Below are positions 1 to 8,290 of a DNA stretch of 64,000 nt, piece by piece. This DNA is from Sulfitobacter litoralis (lineage in GTDB: Bacteria > Pseudomonadota > Alphaproteobacteria > Rhodobacterales > Rhodobacteraceae). Where the stretch lies: assembly GCF_900103185.1 (NCBI RefSeq), contig NZ_FNJD01000006.1, forward strand, positions 114,891-178,890, written 5' to 3'. Positions within the stretch are counted from its first letter, which is position 1. Each line of letters begins with the position of its first letter. The notes beneath the pieces were generated by a model that worked only from the letters and a program-made list of their open reading frames with translations, ran no database searches and was not told the origin of the DNA. A program made the position numbers and the translations under genes.

Positions 1-855
1 CGGCTGTGCACCAACTTTGTCGATCTCGGGGTGCAAAAACTGCGCATCACAGGGGGCGAGCCTTTGGTGCGCAAGGGGATCATGACCTTCTTTAACAGCA
101 TGACCCGCCATCTGGACGCCGGCACGCTCAAAGAGCTGACGTTGACGACCAATGGCAGCCAGCTCGAGCGTTACGCCGCCGACCTTTATGCCGCCGGTGT
201 GCGCCGCGTGAATGTGTCGCTGGACACGCTGGACGATCAAAAGTTTGCCGATATCACACGCTGGGGCCGCCTGCCCCAGGTCCTGCGCGGTATTGATGCT
301 GCGCAAAATGCGGGGCTGCGGGTCAAAATCAACGCCGTGGCGCTGAAGGGCTTTAACGAGGCCGAGCTGCCCAGCATGACCGCGTGGTGTGCCGACCGCG
401 GCATTGATCTGACGTGGATCGAGGTGATGCCCATGGGCGATCTCGGGAACGAGGACCGTCTGGGTCAGTACTGGTCCCTCAAAGACGTGCGCCGCGCCTA
501 TGAGGATCATTATACAGTCACCGATCTGGCAGAGAACACTGGCGGGCCTGCGCGTTATGTGCGGCTTGAAGAGACCGGTCAGAAGATCGGGTTTATCACG
601 CCGTTGTCTCATAACTTCTGCGAAAGCTGTAACCGCGTGCGGATCACCTGCACGGGCGAGATCTACATGTGTCTGGGTCAGGAAGACGTGGCCGACCTGC
701 GTGCGCCTTTGCGCAACCACCCCGAAGATGACGCCCCCCTAAAAGACGCCATCCGCGCGGCGATCAGCCTAAAGCCCAAGGGCCATGACTTTGATTATTC
801 ACGGCAAAAGCTGGATGGGCAGATGCCCCGCCACATGAGCCACACAGGCGGCTGA
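1..855 (+). CDS. moaA: GTP 3',8-cyclase MoaA, 5' end missing
   Basis: Radical-SAM enzyme of molybdenum-cofactor biosynthesis; with MoaC it converts GTP into cyclic pyranopterin monophosphate. The frame is open from the first base of the window, so the start and the N-terminal CxxxCxxC cluster lie to the left. Visible are the SAM-binding motif [12 protein letters not shown] near the left edge, the C-terminal second-cluster region with Cys residues in [16 protein letters not shown] (DNA about 616-660), and the C-terminal Gly-Gly tail typical of MoaA. About 284 residues are present of a usual 330-340. It is followed after 7 bases by kdtA. There is no sign of damage inside the visible part. Confidence 0.96.
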   Translation, partial: RLCTNFVDLGVQKLRITGGEPLVRKGIMTFFNSMTRHLDAGTLKELTLTTNGSQLERYAADLYAAGVRRVNVSLDTLDDQKFADITRWGRLPQVLRGIDAAQNAGLRVKINAVALKGFNEAELPSMTAWCADRGIDLTWIEVMPMGDLGNEDRLGQYWSLKDVRRAYEDHYTVTDLAENTGGPARYVRLEETGQKIGFITPLSHNFCESCNRVRITCTGEIYMCLGQEDVADLRAPLRNHPEDDAPLKDAIRAAISLKPKGHDFDYSRQKLDGQMPRHMSHTGG

Positions 856-862
856 CCCGACC

Positions 863-2149
863 GTGTCCGCACCTTTCCTGTACCGCGCCTGGGTTCTCGC
901 CAGTCGCTGCCTGATCCCCTTTGCCGCCAGCGCAGAGGCGCGAAAATTGCACGGGCAAGATGTGCCCGCCGCCCGCGCGGGCGAGAAACGCGGTATTGCA
1001 ACGCTGCCGCGCCAGACGGATGGAAAACTGGTCTGGGTCCACGCTGCCTCGGTCGGGGAAAGCCTGTCGGTGCTGGCGTTGATCACCCGCATGGGCATCA
1101 TGCTGCCCGACGCGCAATTCCTGATCACATCGGGCACCGCGACCTCGGCCAAGCTGGTGGCGCAGCGTCTGCCGCCGCGCAGCGTGCACCAGTTCGCCCC
1201 GCTTGACGCGCCCGGCCCCCTTAAGCGCTTTTTGTCGCACTGGCGGCCCGATGCCGCGATTTTTGTCGAAAGCGAGATTTGGCCCCAGATGCTGCGCCGG
1301 ACCCATGCGACAGGTGCGCCGATGGCTTTGGTTAATGCGCGGATGTCTGATAAGACCGTGGATTTCTGGGAGAAATGGCCCCGCACAGCCCGCTATCTGT
1401 TTGATGTCTTTACGCTGATCCTGACCCAGAATGACGCGATGGCACGCAATATGATACGCATGCACGCCCCTGCCGATCGCGTCTCGCGCGGGGTGAATCT
1501 AAAATCTATGGCGGGCCCTCTGCCGGTCGACGACAAGGCGCTTGCGCGGGTGACCGCGGCGCTTGACGGGCGGCCCGTATGGGTTGCCTCCTCGACCCAC
1601 GAAGGCGAAGAACGCACCGTCCTTGCGACACACCGCAAGCTGTTGCGCGACCTGCCCGATCTATGTCTGATCCTTGCCCCCCGTCATCCTGAACGCGGCG
1701 ACGCGATCGAGGCGCTGGCCCATGATGCTGGCTTGACCGTCCAACGGCGCAGCCGCGGCGACGCGCCGGGCGGGCAAGTCTATCTGGCGGATACGCTGGG
1801 TGAATTGGGTCTGTGGTACAGCCTGTCTGACGTGGTTTTTCTGGGCGGCTCTCTTTTGCCCATTGGCGGGCACAACCCGTTCGAGGTGGCGCAATCGGGC
1901 GCGGCTGTGCTGTCAGGCAACCATGTCGCGGCGTTTGCAGAGACCTATGCGCAGCTTGAAACCGAAGGGGCCGCGCGGATTGTGGCGGATGGCGAAGACC
2001 TGACCGCCCGCGTCCTGTCGCTCTTGACCAATCCCCAAGAGCGCGCGACGATGACCGCCGCCGCATCCCGTTTCATCGCCGCGCAGGACGACCAGCTGGA
2101 TGCGATCGCCAGCCGTCTGATCACCACTCTCAAGTTGGATACCCCATGA
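863..2149 (+). CDS. waaA: 3-deoxy-D-manno-octulosonic acid transferase
   Basis: Transfers Kdo from CMP-Kdo to lipid A precursor at the cytoplasmic face of the inner membrane, the first inner-core step of LPS synthesis. The 428-residue product has the family length. An N-terminal Kdo-transferase domain holds the HAASVGES and VESEIWPQM motifs, and a C-terminal GT-B domain holds GGSLLPIGGHNPFE. The start is a GTG 7 bases after moaA. The gene ends in an ATGA overlap with the next glycosyltransferase, so the two are translationally coupled. I see no obvious N-terminal anchor helix; the N-terminus is only weakly hydrophobic. Confidence 0.95.
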   Translation: MSAPFLYRAWVLASRCLIPFAASAEARKLHGQDVPAARAGEKRGIATLPRQTDGKLVWVHAASVGESLSVLALITRMGIMLPDAQFLITSGTATSAKLVAQRLPPRSVHQFAPLDAPGPLKRFLSHWRPDAAIFVESEIWPQMLRRTHATGAPMALVNARMSDKTVDFWEKWPRTARYLFDVFTLILTQNDAMARNMIRMHAPADRVSRGVNLKSMAGPLPVDDKALARVTAALDGRPVWVASSTHEGEERTVLATHRKLLRDLPDLCLILAPRHPERGDAIEALAHDAGLTVQRRSRGDAPGGQVYLADTLGELGLWYSLSDVVFLGGSLLPIGGHNPFEVAQSGAAVLSGNHVAAFAETYAQLETEGAARIVADGEDLTARVLSLLTNPQERATMTAAASRFIAAQDDQLDAIASRLITTLKLDTP

Positions 2150-3207
2150 CCCACCCGCTTGCCCGCACCGATGTGATCGCCCCGAACTTCAAGCGCCGGC
2201 TGAGCGGCGTCACCGCCACTGTGATGCGGCTGGTGCCGGTGCAATCGCGTGACATATCGATCGTGGCGACCGGTCCTGTCGTCCCCGAGGACGTGCCACA
2301 GGTGCCTTTATTGTCGCTGATCACCATGTCGCGGCTGGGGCCATCAGCCTCTGGTTGGCGGGTCTGGCACGCGCGGCGCAACGTAGAGATGCTGGGCGGG
2401 CTGGCGCTGCGCTATCTGCTGGGCAAACGGCTTAAGCTGATGTTCACCTCGGCCAGCCAACGCGAGCAGACCGGCCTGACGCGCTGGCTGATCCGGCGGA
2501 TGGATACCGTGGTTGCGACCTCGGACCGGACCAACGCCTATCTGGAAAACCCCGGCCATGTGATCATGCATGGCATCGACACCGAAGGTTTTGCCCCCTC
2601 GCCCGACCGCGCCGCCTTGCGCGCCGAGCTTAAGCTGCCAGTGAACGCGACGCTGGTGGGCTGCTACGGCCGTATCCGCGCACAAAAGGGCACCGATGCC
2701 TTTGTCGAGGCGATGCTGCCCATCCTGCGGGACAATCCCGATGTCGTGGCCCTTGTGATGGGGCGCGCGACCGAGAAATACGAAGCCTTCGAGAAAGGCC
2801 TGAAAGACCGCGCCCGCGCCGAGGGCCTGTCGGACCGGATGCTCTTTCTGCCAGAAGTACCCGTAGGCGATATGGCCGATTTCTACCGTGTGCTGGATCT
2901 GTATGTCGCGCCGCAACGCTGGGAAGGGTTCGGACTGACCCCGATCGAAGCGATGGCCTGCGGTGTGCCAGTCGTCGCCACCCGTGTGGGCGCGTTTGAA
3001 AAGCTTGTAGTGCAAGGCACAACCGGCCTGCTGGTGGACCCAGACAATATCCCCGCGCTTGAGGCCGCGACACGCGATGCCCTGTCTGACCGGACGCGTC
3101 TGGCCGCGTGGGCAGAGGCCGGGCGCAGCTATGTCGTGTCGGATTTTTCGATTGCGCGCGAAGCCGCGGCATTGGTCAAGATTTACCGTAAACTGCTGGC
3201 GGCATAG
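2146..3207 (+). CDS. LPS core glycosyltransferase (LpsB-like, GT4 family)
   Basis: GT-B glycosyltransferase of 353 residues, probably adding a sugar to the Kdo inner core. The donor-binding half contains the E-x7-E region EGFGLTPIEAMACG preceded by APQRW, and a GCYGRIRAQKGTD block that resembles rhizobial LpsB mannosyltransferases of nearly the same length. It overlaps waaA by 4 bases (ATGA), which supports a shared role in LPS assembly. The exact donor (mannose, glucose or another sugar) cannot be read from the sequence. It converges with the amidohydrolase gene on the other strand, with only 35 bases between the two stops. Confidence 0.88.
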   Translation: MTHPLARTDVIAPNFKRRLSGVTATVMRLVPVQSRDISIVATGPVVPEDVPQVPLLSLITMSRLGPSASGWRVWHARRNVEMLGGLALRYLLGKRLKLMFTSASQREQTGLTRWLIRRMDTVVATSDRTNAYLENPGHVIMHGIDTEGFAPSPDRAALRAELKLPVNATLVGCYGRIRAQKGTDAFVEAMLPILRDNPDVVALVMGRATEKYEAFEKGLKDRARAEGLSDRMLFLPEVPVGDMADFYRVLDLYVAPQRWEGFGLTPIEAMACGVPVVATRVGAFEKLVVQGTTGLLVDPDNIPALEAATRDALSDRTRLAAWAEAGRSYVVSDFSIAREAAALVKIYRKLLAA

Positions 3208-3228
3208 GGCGCGGGTTTCCCCACGCCC
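3207..3228. terminator. possible hairpin between converging genes
   Basis: GGGCG-c-GGG-ttt-CCC-ca-CGCCC forms a compact interrupted stem overlapping the stop codon of the glycosyltransferase. It lies in the 35-base gap before the end of the converging amidohydrolase gene. There is no T-run on either side, so termination activity is uncertain. Confidence 0.3.
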
Positions 3229-3242
3229 CATGCGCATGAGCT

Positions 3243-4406
3243 TTAGCCGATTGGCATACGCTGTTCGGCGATACCTGCCCACCAGCTGCAGCCAGCAGGG
3301 ATGATATCGTCGTTAAAGTTATACATCGGGTGGTGCACCATCGCGGTGTCGCCATTGCCGACCAGAATATAAGCACCCGGGCGCTCTTCGAGCATAAAGG
3401 CGAAATCCTCGCCGCCCATGACCAAGGGTGCTTCGTCACATTGCCCTGAGATACCGCGTGCGACATCCGCCGCGAATTCGGTTTGCGCGTCGTGGTTCAC
3501 CATCACCGGATAGTTGCGCACGTATTTGACCCGTGCCGTCGCGCCAAAGGTGGTGGCGATGCCTTCGCAAATCTCTGTCACGCGTTTTTCTGCAAGATCG
3601 CGCAGGTCGTTTGACAAAGTGCGCACGGTGCCCAGCAGGTTCACCCGCTGCGGGATGACGTTGAACGCCTTGGAGGAGGATTCAATCGAGGTGATGGACA
3701 CCACGATATTGCCCACAGGGTCCGCATTTCGGCTGACGATGGTTTGCAGCGCGGTGATGATATGCGCGGTCACAACGCCTGTATCGATGGTCTCATGCGG
3801 CTTGGCAGCGTGGCCGCCCAGACCTTCGACCTCGATCTCGAGCAGATCGGTGGCCGCAAAGAACGGGCCAGGGCGAATGCCGAACTGACCTGCGGGAATA
3901 CCGGGCCAGTTGTGCATGCCATAGACCTCTTGGATGCCCCAGCGGTCCATCATGCCATCTTCGCACATCTCGCGCCCGCCGCCGCCCCCTTCTTCGGCGG
4001 GCTGAAAGATCACCACGACCGTCCCGTCAAAGTTCCGCGTTTCGGCCAGATACTGCGCCGCGCCCAAAAGCATCGCCGTGTGGCCGTCGTGGCCGCAGGC
4101 GTGCATCGCGTTGGGCGTCTTGGAGGCATAGTCCAACCCGGTTTGCTCGTGGATCGGCAGCGCGTCCATATCTGCGCGTAGCCCGATGACCTTGCCCGAC
4201 GCGGTGGAGTTGCCCTTGATCACGCCGACAACGCCGGTACGCCCGATGCCTTCGACGACTTCGTCACAGCCAAAGGACCGCAGCTTTTCAGCGACGGTGG
4301 CAGAGGTGCGATGCGTCTCAAACAAGATTTCGGGGTGTTCATGCAGGTCACGTCGCCATGCGGTGATGTCGGTGTGCAATTCGGCAAATCGGTTCTTAAC
4401 GGGCAT
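3243..4406 (-). CDS. M20 family amidohydrolase (hippurate hydrolase / IAA-amino acid hydrolase type), copy 1
   Basis: Metal-dependent amidohydrolase of the M20D group, predicted to cleave an acyl-amino-acid amide bond in the cytoplasm. The 387-residue product shows the metal-binding HACGHDGHTAM motif near residue 100 and FQPAEEGGGGG with the catalytic and metal-binding glutamates near residue 135. The start at 4406 was chosen over a longer frame (4442) because a ribosome site AAGGAC precedes it and because it gives the same MP(V/I)KNRFAE N-terminus as the neighbouring paralogue. It is last in a leftward operon with the paralogue (44-base gap), an oxidoreductase, ArgE and an ABC ATPase. The substrate is inferred only from family and context. 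Confidence 0.92.
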   Translation of the reverse strand: MPVKNRFAELHTDITAWRRDLHEHPEILFETHRTSATVAEKLRSFGCDEVVEGIGRTGVVGVIKGNSTASGKVIGLRADMDALPIHEQTGLDYASKTPNAMHACGHDGHTAMLLGAAQYLAETRNFDGTVVVIFQPAEEGGGGGREMCEDGMMDRWGIQEVYGMHNWPGIPAGQFGIRPGPFFAATDLLEIEVEGLGGHAAKPHETIDTGVVTAHIITALQTIVSRNADPVGNIVVSITSIESSSKAFNVIPQRVNLLGTVRTLSNDLRDLAEKRVTEICEGIATTFGATARVKYVRNYPVMVNHDAQTEFAADVARGISGQCDEAPLVMGGEDFAFMLEERPGAYILVGNGDTAMVHHPMYNFNDDIIPAGCSWWAGIAEQRMPIG

Positions 4407-4450
4407 TTTCGAAGTCCTTGAGGGTCTGGGGGATAAAGGCAAGCCGGCGG

Positions 4451-5614
4451 CTAGGCTGGCAATCTTGTTTCAATCATTTCCGCGTACCAGCTACAACCTG
4501 CGGGGATCGCGTCATCGTTGAAATTATACATAGGGTGGTGAACGGTCGGCCCGTCGCCATTGCCGAGCATGATATAAGCACCGGGGCGCTGGTTCAGCAT
4601 ATACGAGAAATCCTCCCCCGCCATGATCGGGGGCGTGTCACGGTCCACACCGGGCGCGATGTTTTCGGCCACGTCAGCGGCATAGCTGGTGTTGGTCTCT
4701 GCGTTCACGGTGATGGGGTAGCCGCGCGCGTAGGTGATGTCGGCGGTACACTGATAGGCCGCGCAGGTGTGGGACACGACTGACTGCAAGCGGTCCTGCA
4801 CCAGATCGCGGATGCCTGCATCAAGGGTGCGAACGGTACCGCGCAACCGCACCGTCTGCGGCAGGACATTATAGCTGTCGGTGTCGGATCGCATGGTGCA
4901 GACCGACACCACCGCGTTCTTGATCGGGTCGACATTGCGCGCGGCAATGGATTGCAGTGCCACGACGACATGGGCCGCAGCAAGGTTGGTATCAATCGCT
5001 TCATGGGGTGCAGCGGCATGACCACCCTGCCCGGTGATGGTAATATCGAATTCGTCCGCCGCCGCCAGCAACGCCCCGCTGCGGATCGCGAATGTACCGA
5101 TGGGATGATCCGGCATATTGTGCATGCCGTAGACTTCGTCGATCGACCACCGCTCCATCAGGCCTTCCTCGACCATGACATTGCCGCCCCCGCCGCCCTC
5201 TTCGGCAGGTTGAAAGATCAGCACCGCGCGCCCATCGAAATTGCGTGTTTCCGCCAGGTATTGCGCCGCACCAAGCAGCATTGCGGTATGTCCGTCGTGG
5301 CCGCAGGCGTGCATCTTGCCCGGCGTTTTTGACGCATATTCAAGCCCAGTTGCCTCTGTGATCGGCAGCGCGTCCATATCCGCCCGCAACCCGATGCTGC
5401 GCCCCGAGGTATTGGTCTTTCCCTCGATCACCGCGACGATACCGGTTTGTGCCACGCCTGTCGTGATATCGGTGATGCCAAAACTGCGCAGCTTTTCTTC
5501 GACAAAGGCTGCAGTCTGCGGCAGATCGAACAACAGTTCGGGAATGGTGTGCAGGTGACGCCGCCATGCCGTGATCTCGGCGTGGGTTTCGGCAAAGCGG
5601 TTCTTGATCGGCAT
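4451..5614 (-). CDS. M20 family amidohydrolase, copy 2
   Basis: A second M20D amidohydrolase of exactly 387 residues. It is clearly paralogous to the downstream gene, sharing near-identical blocks such as GLRADMDALPI, MHACGHDGHTAMLLGAAQYL and HHPMYNFNDD. By eye roughly half of all positions agree, so this is an old tandem duplication rather than a recent one. Metal ligands and the catalytic Glu are intact, so both copies look active and may differ in acyl-chain or amino-acid preference. It starts 25 bases after the end of the FAD oxidoreductase gene, in the same leftward transcription unit. Confidence 0.92.
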   Translation of the reverse strand: MPIKNRFAETHAEITAWRRHLHTIPELLFDLPQTAAFVEEKLRSFGITDITTGVAQTGIVAVIEGKTNTSGRSIGLRADMDALPITEATGLEYASKTPGKMHACGHDGHTAMLLGAAQYLAETRNFDGRAVLIFQPAEEGGGGGNVMVEEGLMERWSIDEVYGMHNMPDHPIGTFAIRSGALLAAADEFDITITGQGGHAAAPHEAIDTNLAAAHVVVALQSIAARNVDPIKNAVVSVCTMRSDTDSYNVLPQTVRLRGTVRTLDAGIRDLVQDRLQSVVSHTCAAYQCTADITYARGYPITVNAETNTSYAADVAENIAPGVDRDTPPIMAGEDFSYMLNQRPGAYIMLGNGDGPTVHHPMYNFNDDAIPAGCSWYAEMIETRLPA

Positions 5615-5639
5615 CGGCGCACGTTCCTTTTTATTATGA

Positions 5640-6986
5640 CTAAACGTTGGGCCCCAATATCATGGGGGTTCCATCGGTGAACCGCGCAAGCCGGAACCGG
5701 CTAAGATCATGGCCAGCACCCTTTCCGGTTGCCAGACGAGCCAGAACGCGGCCCATACCCGGCCCGATGCCAAAGCCGTGGCCTGACATGCCGGTGCCAA
5801 TCGTCAGCCCCGGTAGGGCTGCCACAGTATCTACGACAGGGACAATATCGGGCATGGTGTCGATCATACCTGCCCATGCGGATTTCAGCTTTATTGGACC
5901 AAATTCCGGAAACATTGCCGAAAAATCACGCAGCAGGCGGCGGATCTTGGCCATATTGGGGGCGGGATCCAGGATGCGCATCGCCTCGAACGGGGATGGG
6001 GCGTCCGGCTGCCAGCGCCGTTTGGTTCCCCATGCATCGGGGAAGCCTTTGGGTGCAAACGGATGGAGCCGTTGGCCAAAGGGATCGGCAAGCAATTGCG
6101 TCATAAAGTGAGGCAACGCGCGGAACGCATCCGGCCCGACGAACAGCTCGGGCGCGCCGGGTGGGGCAAGCGTATAGCCGCCATCCTCGCGGCGACGGAA
6201 TGCGACCCGCCCGTCTGATACCGCACCAGCATAGACGTCGGGCAAGGGCTCTGTCGCTGCCACATTTTCGCGCACCGACAGCTGCGGCATCGAAATACCG
6301 TGGTTGCGTAGAAACAGCGCCGACCAGGCACCGCCCGCCAGAACCACCTGCGAGGATTTGATACGGCCCTGTTCGCTGATCACCCCTGCAATACGCCCCG
6401 CAGCGATGTCGAGAGCACGTACGGCGCAATTTTCGATGATCTGCACGCCCTCTCGGGCGGCGATACCGGCCAGTGCGGGCACGGCGACCCAAGGCTCCGC
6501 GCGCATGTCCGACGGCGTTATTAATCCGCCGATCTGCGGTGTGGCGAGGGTGGGAAACATGGCAGAGACCTCCGCCGCAGTCATCAGCCGGCTGTCCGCG
6601 CCATTGGCCCGTGCATGGGGCAGCCAGTCTTCGTAGCCGGCCAGCTGCGCCGGTTTCTGCGCCAGATAAGCAATGCCGCCTTGCCGCAGACCGATATCGA
6701 CATCTGTTTGCCCTGCCAGATCACGCCAGATCGCCTGCGCCTCGGCCATGATCGGCATCTCGTCGGGATCCCGCCCCTGTTGCCGGATCCAGCCCCAGTT
6801 GCGGCTGGATTGTTCGGCAGCGATGCGGCCTTTTTCCAGCAAGGTCACAGAATGCCCGTCACGCGCAAGAAAGAGAGCGGTGCAGACCCCGATGATCCCG
6901 CCGCCAATCACAATGATATCCGAGGCCGCAGGGGGCGGGCCGGGATAGGTGATGGGGGTGGTGGCATTAATCGGGAACGGCTGCAT
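5640..6986 (-). CDS. FAD-dependent amino-acid oxidoreductase (DadA/DAO family)
   Basis: A 448-residue flavoprotein of the DAO superfamily. The dinucleotide-binding motif GGGIIG lies at residues 28-33, followed by a family-typical SSRNWGWIRQQGRDP block. A C-terminal GTGMSGHGFGIGPGMG segment would contact FAD. There is no signal peptide; the N-terminus is a short proline-rich leader. Family knowledge suggests oxidative deamination of an amino or imino acid with transfer to the respiratory chain or oxygen. The gene sits between an ArgE-type deacetylase and two amidohydrolases, so the amino acid they release is a plausible substrate. D- versus L-specificity cannot be told. Confidence 0.86.
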   Translation of the reverse strand: MQPFPINATTPITYPGPPPAASDIIVIGGGIIGVCTALFLARDGHSVTLLEKGRIAAEQSSRNWGWIRQQGRDPDEMPIMAEAQAIWRDLAGQTDVDIGLRQGGIAYLAQKPAQLAGYEDWLPHARANGADSRLMTAAEVSAMFPTLATPQIGGLITPSDMRAEPWVAVPALAGIAAREGVQIIENCAVRALDIAAGRIAGVISEQGRIKSSQVVLAGGAWSALFLRNHGISMPQLSVRENVAATEPLPDVYAGAVSDGRVAFRRREDGGYTLAPPGAPELFVGPDAFRALPHFMTQLLADPFGQRLHPFAPKGFPDAWGTKRRWQPDAPSPFEAMRILDPAPNMAKIRRLLRDFSAMFPEFGPIKLKSAWAGMIDTMPDIVPVVDTVAALPGLTIGTGMSGHGFGIGPGMGRVLARLATGKGAGHDLSRFRLARFTDGTPMILGPNV

Positions 6987-7035
6987 GGTCAGGCTTTATA
7001 CTGCGTGGGCGTCGCGGGCGAAGCAAGCCTGGGTC

Positions 7036-7096
7036 GGGGGCCAGCCCCCGGCGCCGCAGGGCGGCCCCTCCCCCGGGATTTGGTACCATTTGGAAA
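7036..7096 (+). repeat. dispersed intergenic repeat with hairpins, copy 1
   Basis: Within the 130-base gap between argE and the FAD oxidoreductase lies a GGGGGCcaGCCCCC hairpin (7036-7049), then GC-rich stems, then a core CTCCCCCGGGATTTGG followed by a CCA and TTGGAAA block (7068-7096). The core matches 26 of 29 bases with the inverted copy at 61162-61190, and the 14-base hairpin recurs exactly at 63664-63677. It looks like a mobile or amplified non-coding element that may also act as a transcript stem-loop within the leftward operon. Confidence 0.7.
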
Positions 7097-7116
7097 AAGG
7101 GGGCCGCTGCGCTGGG

Positions 7117-8277
7117 TCATTTCAACCGTTCAAGCAGGTCGCGCATGAATTGATGGCCAGCCTCGAATTGGGTGACTTCGATGTATTCGTTAGGCTGGTG
7201 CGCCTGCGCAATGTCGCCGGGTCCGCAAACCACCGCGCTGTAGCCTGCCTCCTGAAACTGCCCTGCCTCGGTGCCGTAGCTGACTTTGTGGCTGGCGTTG
7301 TCGCCGGTGATCTGGCGCACGAACGTTTCGGCCAGTCCGTCTTTCTCGGGCTGGAGTGCTGGCACGTCAAAACGGGGCGTGATCTCGATATAGGTTTCGG
7401 GGACGACCTCTTGCATCTGCTGTTCGACTTCGCGCACTTTTTCAAGATAGGCGGTGCCCCAGGCGTCTTTGTCCTCGCCCGGCACGACGCGGAAATCCAT
7501 GGCAAAGTGACAATCCTTGGCGGTGATATTATGGGCCGTCCCGCCAGAGATCACGCCCACATGTGCGGTGGTGAAAGGCGGGTTGAACATTGCGGCAAGG
7601 TCGCTGGGTTTGCGCGCCATATTTTCGGTGTTCACCTCATTGGCCCATTCGATCAGCTTGGCCCCTGCCATGATCGCGTTGACGCCGGTGTGCAGCAGCG
7701 ACGAATGTACCTCGAAGCCAACGACATGGGTGTTGAAGCCCGTGCCGCCCTTGTGCCCTGTCACCGCCTGCATCGTGGAGGGTTCGCCCACGATCACTAA
7801 CGCGCCCTTGGGCAGCACCGGCTGCATCGCTTCGATCATTGGAGGCGCACCGGTGCAGCCAATTTCCTCGTCAAAGCTCAGCGCGATTTGCAGTGGGCGT
7901 TGCACGCCAGCATGATGTGCCTCTACCAAGGCCCAGATCGCCAAGGCGTCGAACCCCTTCATATCGCAGCAGCCACGGCCATAATACCGCCCGTCCCGTT
8001 CGACCACGGTAAATGGATCACTGTCCCAGGGTTGGCCGTCGACAGGCACCACATCTGTATGACCAGAGAGAACAACCGCGCCTTCTTCCCACGGGCCGGC
8101 ATGCGCAAAAAGCGCGTGCTTGGGCTGATCGGGGTGAATATAGCGGTGTGACGCGATGCCGTGGCTTTCGAGATATTCCGCCACCCAGTCGATCAGCGGG
8201 ATATTTGTGTCTCGTGAGACGGTGGGAAAGCTGACAAGTTTTTCCATCAGCTCAAACGGGGTCATGCGCGCAGTCAT
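7117..8277 (-). CDS. argE: acetylornithine deacetylase (M20A family)
   Basis: A 386-residue dinuclear-metal deacetylase of the ArgE/DapE group. GHTDVVPVDGQPWDSDPF and YGRGCCDMKGFDA hold the first His, the bridging Asp and the catalytic Asp region; SFDEEIGCTGAPP carries the Glu-Glu general base and ligand; and the dimerisation domain follows. By family it releases acetate from N-acetylornithine. Its position inside an amidohydrolase/peptide-transport locus rather than an arginine operon leaves open a broader N-acyl amino-acid deacylase role. The ATG at 8277 follows an in-frame TTG, with AAGGACC upstream. It begins 13 bases after the ABC ATPase gene. Confidence 0.85.
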   Translation of the reverse strand: MTARMTPFELMEKLVSFPTVSRDTNIPLIDWVAEYLESHGIASHRYIHPDQPKHALFAHAGPWEEGAVVLSGHTDVVPVDGQPWDSDPFTVVERDGRYYGRGCCDMKGFDALAIWALVEAHHAGVQRPLQIALSFDEEIGCTGAPPMIEAMQPVLPKGALVIVGEPSTMQAVTGHKGGTGFNTHVVGFEVHSSLLHTGVNAIMAGAKLIEWANEVNTENMARKPSDLAAMFNPPFTTAHVGVISGGTAHNITAKDCHFAMDFRVVPGEDKDAWGTAYLEKVREVEQQMQEVVPETYIEITPRFDVPALQPEKDGLAETFVRQITGDNASHKVSYGTEAGQFQEAGYSAVVCGPGDIAQAHQPNEYIEVTQFEAGHQFMRDLLERLK

Positions 8278-8290
8278 CAATTGAGGTCCT

